Below are positions 17,575 to 25,652 of a stretch of 64,000 nt of DNA, one piece after another. The stretch covers positions 2,480,001 through 2,544,000 of the forward strand of contig NZ_OZ242364.1 in assembly GCF_965208925.1 (NCBI RefSeq), given 5' to 3'. The position numbers were made by a program, and so were the translations under genes. The notes under the pieces are model-generated. The model did no database searches and had not been told where the DNA came from. It was given only the letters and a program-made list of their open reading frames with translations. Origin of the DNA: Poriferisodalis sp965208925. Lineage in GTDB: Bacteria; Actinomycetota; Acidimicrobiia; Acidimicrobiales; Poriferisodalaceae. The stretch's first letter is position 1. Each line of letters opens with the position of its first letter.

Positions 17575-18753
17575 GTGGACCACGCCGAACAGATCAGTCA
17601 CATCAAGACGCTGCTCGCACGGCTTGACTCCGGCACCAACGTCGATGCCGGCGGCGTGCGCTACAACCCGACATCCTCCTATACCGACTGCGAGCTCGCA
17701 CGGATCGAGCGGCGGGAGTTCTTCGACACCCATCCGCAGATGGTGGGGCTGTCGGGCGATCTGCCCGAACCCGGCTCGTTCATGACCCAGGACGATCTGG
17801 GCACGCCGATGCTGCTGGTGCGGTCGCCCAGCGGCCGGTTCCGAGCGTTCGTGAATGCCTGCCGCCACCGCGGCGTGGTCATCGAGACCGAGCCGCGCGG
17901 GCGGAAGCGCCGGTTTGCCTGCCCGTTCCACAACTGGACCTACGACGCCGACGGCGCGCTGGTCGGTCTGCCGAAGTCAGATCACTTCGGCGAGCTCGAT
18001 CGTGACGACCTAGGACTGGTGGAGCTGCCGGCAGCGGAACGTCATGGCCTGCTGTGGGTGCACCCGCAACCCGAAGGCACGCTCGATCCCGATGCGCTGC
18101 TGGGCGACGAGCTCACCGCCGACATCGCCGGCTGGGATTTCGGCAACCTGCAATGGCTGGGCTGTGACACCTATGAGGTCGGCTGCAACTGGAAGCTCGC
18201 CATGGACACGTTCGGCGAGACCTACCACTTCCCCGTGCTGCACTCGGAAACGCTGTCGAATGACTTCTACGGCAACGTGCAGTGCTACGACGAGTTCGGG
18301 CGCCACCACCGGTTGATCCTGTGCCGCCGCGTCATCGAGGAGGCTCGCGAGCGGCCGCCCTCGGAGTGGGACATCACCCGGTACGGCTTGCCGGTGTACT
18401 GGCTGTTCCCGAACGTGCAGCTGATCCCGTCGCGCGAGGTGCTGTTCCTGGTGCGGGCGTATCCCCATCCGACCGAACCCGGCCGTCACACCAGCCAGAT
18501 CTCCTTCTACTTGCGGCCCGACATTGCGCGCGATGACGCCGAGTTCGATTTCCTGGCCCAAGCGTCGCGGGCATTCAGCAACGTCATCCGGGATGAGGAC
18601 TACGTGATGAGCGCCAGCCAGCAGCGCTCGGCCAACAGCGGGGCACTCGAACACGTCGTGTTCGGGCGCAACGAGCCCGCGCTGCACCATTTCCATAACA
18701 CGTACAGGGCCGCGCTCGGACAGGAATTGCTGCCGCTGCACCCGACACCCTGA
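17575..18753 (+). CDS. Rieske non-haem iron oxygenase, alpha subunit
   Basis: 392 aa aromatic-ring-hydroxylating type oxygenase. The Rieske [2Fe-2S] ligands are Cys96, His98, Cys116 and His119 (CRHRG ... CPFHNW). The mononuclear iron site appears as DTFGETYHFPVLH near residue 210. No beta subunit, ferredoxin or reductase lies next to it, so electron supply must come from elsewhere. The GTG start at 17575 is the only one compatible with the N-terminal helix. It converges on the aminotransferase that ends the NicX-like operon, and its chemistry would fit ring activation ahead of ring cleavage. Confidence 0.9.
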   Translation: MDHAEQISHIKTLLARLDSGTNVDAGGVRYNPTSSYTDCELARIERREFFDTHPQMVGLSGDLPEPGSFMTQDDLGTPMLLVRSPSGRFRAFVNACRHRGVVIETEPRGRKRRFACPFHNWTYDADGALVGLPKSDHFGELDRDDLGLVELPAAERHGLLWVHPQPEGTLDPDALLGDELTADIAGWDFGNLQWLGCDTYEVGCNWKLAMDTFGETYHFPVLHSETLSNDFYGNVQCYDEFGRHHRLILCRRVIEEARERPPSEWDITRYGLPVYWLFPNVQLIPSREVLFLVRAYPHPTEPGRHTSQISFYLRPDIARDDAEFDFLAQASRAFSNVIRDEDYVMSASQQRSANSGALEHVVFGRNEPALHHFHNTYRAALGQELLPLHPTP

Positions 18754-18786
18754 ACGGGCGTCGCGGTCCATCTCGCTGCCAGGCGC

Positions 18787-19869
18787 TCAGCCGTCCACGA
18801 GTTCTTCGAGTGCTCCCAGCAGCATCCTGACGTTGCGCATCCGGGCTGTGTGCCCCATGCAGCCGATCCGCCACACCTTGCCGGCGACAGGTCCGAGCCC
18901 GCCGCCCACCTCAATGCCGTAGCGCTCCAGCAGGGCACGGCGCCCGGAGGCATCGTCAAGGCCGTCCGGCAGGGTGACGGTGGTGAGCTCGGGCAGGCGG
19001 TGGCCCTCCTGGGCCCAGAGCTCGAAGCCGAGTTCCGGCAGGCGCGCGTGCAGTTCGTCGCCGCAGGCCTGATGGCGAGCCCAGGCGTTCTTGAGCCCCT
19101 CGTCGAGCACCGCGCCGAGGCCGGCATGCAGCCCGTAGAGCATCGAGATCGGCGCGGTGTGGTGATAGGCGCGGGCGCCCTCACCGACGACGTACGCCCG
19201 GATCATGTTCAGGTCCAGGTACCAGCTCTGGGGTCGCTCGACGAGCGATTCCAGCGCCCGATCGCTGACGGTGAGCGGCGCCAGACCTGGGGGGACGCCG
19301 AGGCATTTCTGCGTGCCGCTGTAGGCGATGTCGACGCCCCAGCCGTCGATGTCGACATCGATGCCCCCCAACGACGTGACACAGTCGACGAGCAGCAGTG
19401 CTTCCCCCTTGCCCTGGCCGAGCGGTGCGATGTCATTGCGCACGCCGGTGGACGTCTCCGCGTGCACGACGGCGATCAGCTTCGGCGACGGGTGGGCGTC
19501 GATCAGTCGCTGGGGATCGATGGCGCGACCCCAGTCCTCGTTCACCTCCACGACGTCGGCACCGCACCGTGCTGCCACGTCGCACATGCGCGTGCCGAAG
19601 ACGCCGTTGACGCCGATGACCACAACGTCACCGGGTTCGACGAAGTTGCAGAACGCAGCTTCCATGCCCGCCGAGCCGGTGGCGCTGACAGGAAACGTGA
19701 GCAAGTTCTCCGTCTGCCACACGGTCCGCAGCCGGTCATTGATCTCATCCAGCAGGGCGATGAACTCGGGATCGAGGTGACCCAGCACAGGCCGAGTGAA
19801 GGCTTCGATGACTTCGGGGTAGGGATTGGACGGTCCCGGCCCCATCAGGATGCGGTCGCTGTGTGTCAC
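18787..19869 (-). CDS. class V aminotransferase (alanine/serine-glyoxylate type)
   Basis: 360 aa PLP enzyme. The N-terminal RILMGPGPSN motif, the ATGSAG loop, the LLLVDCVTSLGG segment and the Schiff-base Lys in YSGTQKCLG place it among alanine--glyoxylate, serine--glyoxylate or (S)-ureidoglycine--glyoxylate aminotransferases. A C-terminal RIGCMGH motif is also conserved. I chose GTG 19869 (VTHSDRILMGP); a GTG at 19914, 7 bases after the preceding stop, is possible. It is the last gene of a minus-strand operon with the hydroxyacid dehydrogenase, CoA ligase and NicX-like genes. Confidence 0.88.
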   Translation of the reverse strand: MTHSDRILMGPGPSNPYPEVIEAFTRPVLGHLDPEFIALLDEINDRLRTVWQTENLLTFPVSATGSAGMEAAFCNFVEPGDVVVIGVNGVFGTRMCDVAARCGADVVEVNEDWGRAIDPQRLIDAHPSPKLIAVVHAETSTGVRNDIAPLGQGKGEALLLVDCVTSLGGIDVDIDGWGVDIAYSGTQKCLGVPPGLAPLTVSDRALESLVERPQSWYLDLNMIRAYVVGEGARAYHHTAPISMLYGLHAGLGAVLDEGLKNAWARHQACGDELHARLPELGFELWAQEGHRLPELTTVTLPDGLDDASGRRALLERYGIEVGGGLGPVAGKVWRIGCMGHTARMRNVRMLLGALEELVDG

Positions 19870-19920
19870 GGGCCCGCACGGTACCGGTCGCACACCGGTG
19901 ACGTTCGAGCGCACTCAGCG

Positions 19921-20859
19921 CTAGCGCTCTTCGAGGGGGCGCAGGAGGGTGATGAGGCTGGAGGTGTCCCAGCGGCCGCCGCCGAGCTCCTGGACACGCT
20001 TGTAGAACTGGTCGACGAGCGAGGTGACCGGCAGGGGAGCGCCATTGCGTTGCGCCTCGGCGAGCACGATGCCGAGATCCTTGCGCATCCAGTCCACCGC
20101 GAAGCCGAAGTCGAACTCGTCGGCCTTCATCGTTGTGCCGCGGTTGGACATCTGCCACGACCCTGCGGCGCCCTGGGCGATGGTGTTCAGCACGGCGTCG
20201 AGGTCGAGGTCGGCGCGGCGGCCGAATTCGAGGCCTTCTGACAGGGCCTGAACCAGCCCGGCGATGCAGATCTGGTTCACCATCTTGGTCAGCTGTCCCG
20301 CTCCGGCTCCGCCGATGAGCGTGACGGCTCGGGCGTAGGCATCCATGACCGGTCGGGCTCGCTCGAAATGCTCATCGGTGCCGCCGCACATGACGGTCAG
20401 CACGCCGCCCTGTGCTCCGGCCTCGCCGCCGGACACCGGCGCGTCGACAAAGCCCACATCTCGCTTCGCGCAGGCAGCGGCCAGCTCGCGTGCCAGATCG
20501 GCCGAGGCGGTCGTGTGATCCACCAGCACAGCGCCCTCGCTCATAGCCCCCAACGCCCCGTCGTCGCCGTAGGTGACCGCTCGCACATCGTCGTCGGCGC
20601 CCACGCACATGAACACGAACTCGGCGCCGCTAGCCGCATCCGCAGGCGTCGTGGCGACACGACCCGGATGCTCGCCACACCACCGCTGCGTGACGCTGGC
20701 GGTTCGGTTGAAGACAGCGACCCGGTGACCGGACGCAGCGAGGTGACCGGCCATCGGGTAGCCCATGACGCCGAGTCCGATGAAGGCGACGTCGGCCGAC
20801 TCCTGCGCCGGCTCTGTGGGGCTGTCGCCGGGCTGATAGCTGGTCGGGTCATCGCTCAT
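19921..20859 (-). CDS. NAD(P)-dependent beta-hydroxyacid dehydrogenase (GarR/HIBADH family)
   Basis: 312 aa. A Rossmann fold with GLGVMG, the substrate-binding DAPVSGGEAGAQ motif and the catalytic Lys in GQLTKMVNQ identify a 3-hydroxyisobutyrate or 2-hydroxy-3-oxopropionate (tartronate semialdehyde) reductase-type enzyme. The first 20 residues are a non-conserved tail. The start overlaps the end of the upstream acyl-CoA ligase by 11 bases, implying one transcript. Next to a glyoxylate-type aminotransferase, a C3-C4 semialdehyde or hydroxyacid substrate is plausible. Confidence 0.92.
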   Translation of the reverse strand: MSDDPTSYQPGDSPTEPAQESADVAFIGLGVMGYPMAGHLAASGHRVAVFNRTASVTQRWCGEHPGRVATTPADAASGAEFVFMCVGADDDVRAVTYGDDGALGAMSEGAVLVDHTTASADLARELAAACAKRDVGFVDAPVSGGEAGAQGGVLTVMCGGTDEHFERARPVMDAYARAVTLIGGAGAGQLTKMVNQICIAGLVQALSEGLEFGRRADLDLDAVLNTIAQGAAGSWQMSNRGTTMKADEFDFGFAVDWMRKDLGIVLAEAQRNGAPLPVTSLVDQFYKRVQELGGGRWDTSSLITLLRPLEER

Positions 20860-22426
20860 GGGGGGTTCTCCCGTCGTCGTGTGTCGAGCGGCGTGCAGCG
20901 AGCAGCGCCTTCACCTCGTGCTTGCGCACTTTCCCCAAGGCGGTGCGCGGCAATTCGTCCAGCCAGATGACGGCCTTGGGACGCTTGAAGCGTGCCAGCC
21001 GTCCGTCGAACAGCCGGAGCAGCTCGGCAGCGGTCTCGTCGTCGGCATCGGGCGCGCCAGCGTCCGAGGAAGCTCGCACCGCCACGATCACGGGTACCGC
21101 CCCCCAGCGCTCGTGGGGCACACCCACGACGGTCGATTCTGCGACGAGGTCGGTACCGGAGAGCACTTCCTCGAGCTCGGCGGGGTAGACATTCTCGCCT
21201 CCGGAGATGATCAAGTCGGTGCGCCGATCGTCGATGAAGATCCAGCCGTCGGCGTCGGCGTGCCCGATGTCGCCCGTGTGGAACCAGCCGTCCGTGAGGG
21301 CCTCGGCGGTGGCCTGCGGGTCGTTCCAGTACTCCCGCAGCACGCTCGGCCCGCGCACCCACAGTTCGCCGTGCTCGCCCGCGGCAGCATCTGTCCCGGC
21401 GTCGCCGACGATCCGCACCTCGCACATGGTCGACGGCTTGCCGCACGAACCCGGATGGCCGGCTGCCTCGTCGCAGCGCAGATGCACCGCGATCGGGGCG
21501 GTCTCGGTGGAACCGTAGATCTGCCCGACCGGCAGCCCGCGGTCGAAGTACGGCTGGGTGACGGCCGCGGGCACCGGCGACGAGCCGGTCATGATGCCGC
21601 GCAGCGAGCTGAGGTCTGCCCCGGCGAATCGCGGGTGGGCCGACACGGCGGCGAGGGCGGCCGGGACCAGCACCGTCCACGTGGGCTGCCATGTCTCGAC
21701 GTCATCCAGGAACACTCCGGCATCGAAGGCGCGCTGCAGCCGTACGGCTGCCCCTCCCAGCAGGGCCGGGAGGGTCTGGATGTTGAGCCCGCCCACGTGA
21801 AACAGCGGGATCGTCGTGAGCACTCGGTCCCGGCTGGTGAGGTCATGGGCGTGAGTCGAGTTGACGGCATTCGCCGACATCGCCGCCTGATCGAGCAGCG
21901 CACCCTTGGGATGCCCGGTGGTGCCCGAGGTGTAGGCGAGCAGCACTGGGTGAGCCGGCGTGCCACGGCGCGGCCGGGCTGTGCCCGGCGCGCTGAAGCA
22001 GTCGGGCTCGTCCGGCACGACCCGGGTCTCGCACGCAGCTCCGATAGACGCCGCATGGCTGGCGAACGCTGCATCGGTCGCCAGCAGGCTCGGCATGGCG
22101 TGGTCGAGAATCCAGCGGTGTTCGGGCGGCGCCAGGCGCGAGTTCAGCGGCAAGTAGATGGCGCCGAGCCACGAGCACGCGAGGAGCAGCCGCAGCGCCG
22201 CGGGCCGGTTCGGACCGAGCCATGCCACCCGGTCGCCCTCGCCGATGCCGGCATCTGCCAGCCAGCCGGTGGTCGCCGCGATCTGGTCGGCGAAGGAACG
22301 GTAGCTGTGCTCGGCTTCTTCGAACGACACCGCAACGGCTTCCGGGCGATGGTTGGCCCAGCGCTCGACACGCGCCGCAAGATCGGCGCCGGCCGCGAGG
22401 GGCCGGCCGTAGCCCGACTCAGGCAA
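20849..22426 (-). CDS. AMP-dependent acyl-CoA ligase
   Basis: 525 aa adenylate-forming enzyme. The P-loop-like YTSGTTGHPKG motif, YGSTETAP, GWFHTGDIGH and the C-terminal catalytic Lys in RTALGKVRKHE are all present. The size and motif set match medium-chain or aryl acyl-CoA ligases. The start is TTG at 22426, overlapping the stop of the NicX-like gene, with AAGG just upstream. It overlaps the dehydrogenase start at its 3' end. In this operon it would activate a carboxylic acid released by ring cleavage; that is inference. Confidence 0.9.
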   Translation of the reverse strand: MPESGYGRPLAAGADLAARVERWANHRPEAVAVSFEEAEHSYRSFADQIAATTGWLADAGIGEGDRVAWLGPNRPAALRLLLACSWLGAIYLPLNSRLAPPEHRWILDHAMPSLLATDAAFASHAASIGAACETRVVPDEPDCFSAPGTARPRRGTPAHPVLLAYTSGTTGHPKGALLDQAAMSANAVNSTHAHDLTSRDRVLTTIPLFHVGGLNIQTLPALLGGAAVRLQRAFDAGVFLDDVETWQPTWTVLVPAALAAVSAHPRFAGADLSSLRGIMTGSSPVPAAVTQPYFDRGLPVGQIYGSTETAPIAVHLRCDEAAGHPGSCGKPSTMCEVRIVGDAGTDAAAGEHGELWVRGPSVLREYWNDPQATAEALTDGWFHTGDIGHADADGWIFIDDRRTDLIISGGENVYPAELEEVLSGTDLVAESTVVGVPHERWGAVPVIVAVRASSDAGAPDADDETAAELLRLFDGRLARFKRPKAVIWLDELPRTALGKVRKHEVKALLAARRSTHDDGRTPHER

Positions 22427-23465
22427 GTTCGCCTTGCAGCTGACCGTCGATCACAACCGCCTCGCCGTCGAGGAGCACGCTGTGATTGCGCATCGGCAGG
22501 TCGAAGTGGCCCAGCGTGTGCCGGCCGGCGTGCTCGTTGGCTCCGGTGGAGTACAGGAAGTTCCCTGCGAAGGCCCGCTGCTCGGTGCCGTTGGTCTGGC
22601 TGCGGTCGTACATCGACATGGTGTCCCAGCGAGCGCCGGGATTCATGCCCCATCCCACGTGGCTGGTGGCGTACGCCTCGCGGTCGCCCCAGGCATCGGT
22701 GTAGCTGCGGAACAGCGCAGCGTCGGTGCCGGCGCCCTCCACGTTGACTACGTAGTCGTCGTCGATGTGCAACGTGACCGGCGACTCGATGTATCGCTTG
22801 AACGTGAGGTTCATGTCGCCGCGGTCCATCACGATGGTGCCGTTGACCGTCCCGGCCTTGGGAAATGCGAGGCACAGCCCGCCGGGCCAGTGACTGATCG
22901 TCCCCGGTCGTGACGTGTAGCCCCAGCCGCCCCCGCACGGCGCCCCGCTGACGTCGACGGTGAGATCGGTGCCGGCCGCCGAGGTGACCTTCATCTCCGA
23001 TGCCCCGATCAGCTTCTTGATGCCGACCTTGACCTTCGGCTCTAGGTCGGGCTGGGGACGCAGCCGCTCCAGGGCCTCGGGATGCTCATTGGAGACCATG
23101 AGAATCCGCGTGCCCTCGCTCAGAATCGACGGGAGCTCGGGCGCGTGCAGCAGGCCCTCCACGGTGCAGTCGACGACGAAGTCCACCGCGCTCAGCGCTG
23201 CCATCACTGCCGGCGAGCCGGCGATCGCATCGGACGCGCCGGTGGAGCGCACCGGCACAGGTGCGGACTGGCGCGGCGTGGGCACGACGACATGGATCGG
23301 CGGTGTGCCCAGGCGATCCAGCGCCAGCTCTGCCAGGTTCACGTTGACCGCCCGGCTCTGACTCTCCGAGAGGATGGCGGCGGTCTGGGATTCCTCGACT
23401 CCGCACAGCTCGAAAACCGACGAGAACGTGTCGATCCACTTGGCCTCGATTCGCTCAACCAGCAT
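22419..23465 (-). CDS. NicX-like 2,5-dihydroxypyridine 5,6-dioxygenase family protein
   Basis: 348 aa. The C-terminal half closely follows Pseudomonas NicX, the Fe(II) ring-cleaving dioxygenase of nicotinate breakdown: SHVGWGMNPGARWDTM, then AFAGNFLYSTGANEHAG and GHFDLPMRN. His269, His320 and Asp322 occupy the positions of the NicX iron ligands. The N-terminal half keeps the DLVVD-type strand (AVDFVVDCTVEGLLH) and TRILMVSNEHPE. The real substrate may be another hydroxylated N-heterocycle or an aminopeptidase-like target, since the wider fold also includes leucyl aminopeptidase (T)-like proteins. First gene of the minus-strand operon 23465-18787. Confidence 0.85.
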   Translation of the reverse strand: MLVERIEAKWIDTFSSVFELCGVEESQTAAILSESQSRAVNVNLAELALDRLGTPPIHVVVPTPRQSAPVPVRSTGASDAIAGSPAVMAALSAVDFVVDCTVEGLLHAPELPSILSEGTRILMVSNEHPEALERLRPQPDLEPKVKVGIKKLIGASEMKVTSAAGTDLTVDVSGAPCGGGWGYTSRPGTISHWPGGLCLAFPKAGTVNGTIVMDRGDMNLTFKRYIESPVTLHIDDDYVVNVEGAGTDAALFRSYTDAWGDREAYATSHVGWGMNPGARWDTMSMYDRSQTNGTEQRAFAGNFLYSTGANEHAGRHTLGHFDLPMRNHSVLLDGEAVVIDGQLQGELA

Positions 23466-23568
23466 CTGGTCCTCCCGGAGACGTCATGAGCCTGCGTCCG
23501 ACAACACAGCCAAGGCCAAGCTAGAGCCTCGGAGGCGCTGTAGTTGCTGCTGTTCGGCGAGAAACCCC

Positions 23569-24249
23569 TCAGGCTGCTTCGACGGCAGCGAGATGCGCAG
23601 CGTCGTTGAATCGGCGGACCTGCCACAGGCGTCTGCCTTCGAATGCAAGCAATTCCAGCTCCGTGATGGACGTCACCGCCGTCACGACGCCGACGCCGCG
23701 ATGGCTGGGCGGGATGCCGAATGCCATGGCCATCGCGGCGGAAGCGATGCCGCCGTGGCATCCCACGAACACGGTGTCTCCCGGGTGCGCCGCGGCGATG
23801 TCGTTCAGAGCTTGCGCGACGCGGTGGCGGAAGCCCGCCCGGCTCTCGCCGCCCTCCACAACGGGCGCATACGGCTGGTCCATCGGCTGGATGAATCCGA
23901 AGCGCTCGCGTGCGGCCTCCCACGTCATGCCGTCGGCAGGTCCGAGGCGCATCTCCTCGAGCTCGGCGTGCGTAAGCACTTCGAGCTCGCCGCACCCCGA
24001 TCCGTTCCCCAGCGCCGGCAGGACGATCTCTGTGGTCTCGCGTGCTCTCGGCAGCGGGGAGGTGTACACGACGTCCACGGCAGGCTCCCGGCCCGCGGCA
24101 AACCGGTCCCGCAGAGCGCTGGCCTGTGCCCGGCCCCGCTCAGTGAGCCCCCGGCATCCGTTGGGCCCGCCGACGATGCCCTCGGCCATGGCCACCGACT
24201 CGCCATGGCGGACAATGAGCAGGCGCGAGAGCAGCTCGTGCTCAGCCAT
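23569..24249 (-). CDS. histidine phosphatase family protein
   Basis: 226 aa protein of the phosphoglycerate mutase-like superfamily. The catalytic RHG motif is at residues 14-16 (LLIVRHGES), followed by GLTERGRAQA, the VYTSPLPRARET motif, an acidic Glu-rich segment, and the second His in FVGCHGGI. I chose ATG 24249 (MAEHELL); an upstream GTG at 24273 would add eight residues. Functional subclass (cobalamin, sugar or phospholipid phosphatase) cannot be decided. It follows the unknown gene at 24718 with about 85 bases between. Confidence 0.9.
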   Translation of the reverse strand: MAEHELLSRLLIVRHGESVAMAEGIVGGPNGCRGLTERGRAQASALRDRFAAGREPAVDVVYTSPLPRARETTEIVLPALGNGSGCGELEVLTHAELEEMRLGPADGMTWEAARERFGFIQPMDQPYAPVVEGGESRAGFRHRVAQALNDIAAAHPGDTVFVGCHGGIASAAMAMAFGIPPSHRGVGVVTAVTSITELELLAFEGRRLWQVRRFNDAAHLAAVEAA

Positions 24250-24334
24250 GTCGCCTGCCGCGGACATCCACACCGCAGAACTCTACGAGCGCGCGTCCCG
24301 TGCCGACGGGCAGACTCTGCTGGCTCGCCCTGCG

Positions 24335-24718
24335 TCAGCTCACAGAGTTCAGGCTGTCGGCATGTCGCGGGAGGATTGATCGGCGGCGTGTCCGCCCGGG
24401 TGCGGCGCCGACGGGATCGGTCGGTGTGGTGACCACGCAGGTCGTCGCAAGCTCCAGCGAAGCCGCGTCGAATACCGGTACAGCGCCACTCTTCGCCTCC
24501 CTGGCAATGCAGAGCCCGGGAATGTCCTCGGCTGCTGTCACGACAGCGGTCACCGCGTCGACGAGACGCTCCGCTCGATGCGAGAACACGAGTGCCTGGA
24601 CGCCGTCGTGGGCCGCAGCAGCCGGGTGGGAGTAGCCGGCGCATTCGAGTCGCTCAACCGTTGCTGCAGCGGTTAAGTCGGCGCCGTCGACAAACAAACA
24701 GAACTCATGTGTGGTCAT
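24335..24718 (-). CDS. small hypothetical protein
   Basis: 127 aa from ATG 24718, with AGGTGAG about 10 bases upstream. The first about 85 residues (MTTHEFCLFVDGADLTAAAT..., then DGVQALVFSHRAERLVDAV) resemble small actinobacterial proteins that pair this domain with a C-terminal helix-turn-helix. Here the HTH part is absent and a Arg/Pro-rich tail stands in its place, so it may be degenerate. The reading frame upstream of 24718 is not coding-like. No function is assigned. Confidence 0.55.
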   Translation of the reverse strand: MTTHEFCLFVDGADLTAAATVERLECAGYSHPAAAAHDGVQALVFSHRAERLVDAVTAVVTAAEDIPGLCIAREAKSGAVPVFDAASLELATTCVVTTPTDPVGAAPGRTRRRSILPRHADSLNSVS

Positions 24719-24906
24719 CACAGGCGTCTCACCTCTCGCTGCATTGCTTGATGCCGGAAGCCCCGGTCGCATGGCCGAGCGTCCGACAGGTCTGCGGCAC
24801 TCTAGTTGCCGTTGCTTGGCTGCTGTCAAGAGCTTTATTTTCAATCTATTTCCATAGTTATTGTGTAGTTTAGGAAGCTGTCTCTAGCGGTGTAGCCTGC
24901 GGCCTG
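24719..24906. promoter_or_regulatory. AT-rich divergent intergenic region
   Basis: This 188-base gap separates two divergent genes. Its part at about 24825-24885 is strikingly AT-rich (for example TTTATTTTCAATCTATTTCC) compared with surrounding DNA of roughly two-thirds GC. It is the natural place for promoters of both genes. I cannot assign reliable -35/-10 boxes. Confidence 0.45.
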
Positions 24907-25548
24907 ATGACAAGCGGCACGGGAATATCGGCCACGCAGCACATCACTTACCGAGCAATGTCGGCCTCCGATGTCGGCTCGGTGCCTGTGGGCTGCATGG
25001 GCGGACCCGACGAGCTGGAAGCGCGGATCGCCAGCCTTGGCTCTGCTGCGATCCTGGCGTTCGACGGAGACCGCCACGTCGGGCAACTGCAGTTCCGGCG
25101 ATACATCAGGGGACAGCGAAGTCCCGACAGCATTTGGGACCCGCTGTACTGGATGGACTTCGACGGCCATGCACCGACTCTTCCCCCCAGCACGATCAGC
25201 GTCTTCTGCTATCACGTCGGCCAGCTCGACGACACCGACGACCGCGACAGCAGCTACTTCGGTCGGGGCATCGGGGCCGGGCTGCTCGATCACCTGTTGG
25301 AGTGGGCGGCCTCCACTGGCGCGGCGGCCGTCGTGGCCAAGGCGTCGCCGTCGTTGCGGCCGGTGATGGGTTTCATGGGCGGCCAACCCGTCGAGGTCTA
25401 CGAGGAGCGGGGCTTCCAGATCGTCTCCAGCTGGTCTGACCCCGACTTGGCCGAGGCGGTCGTCGAGCGCGGCCTCGCGGCCACTGAGCAGCTCCCGGCC
25501 GCGGCCACCGTCAGCTGCTGCGTCCTGAACCTGCCCGAGAGCCATTGA
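24907..25548 (+). CDS. GNAT-like acetyltransferase
   Basis: 213 aa. The central part reads like an N-acetyltransferase: a substrate strand (AILAFDGDRHVGQLQFRR), the acetyl-CoA loop GRGIGAGLLDHLLEWA and a C-terminal YEERGFQIVSSW strand. The N-terminus also has a Tyr/Trp-rich insertion (DPLYWMDFDGHAPT). Acceptor substrate unknown. The start is ATG 24907, 11 bases after a TAGCC stretch; no clear Shine-Dalgarno, so it may be leaderless. Confidence 0.8.
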   Translation: MTSGTGISATQHITYRAMSASDVGSVPVGCMGGPDELEARIASLGSAAILAFDGDRHVGQLQFRRYIRGQRSPDSIWDPLYWMDFDGHAPTLPPSTISVFCYHVGQLDDTDDRDSSYFGRGIGAGLLDHLLEWAASTGAAAVVAKASPSLRPVMGFMGGQPVEVYEERGFQIVSSWSDPDLAEAVVERGLAATEQLPAAATVSCCVLNLPESH

Positions 25549-25652
25549 GAGCCACTGACAGGGCCGTCGGCCGACGCCAGCGCCGTAGCCTGCGGCCCGA
25601 GGACGCGTGACATAGGACGTCAGCGCCGCAGGCAGACAAGGCAGAGGCAGTG

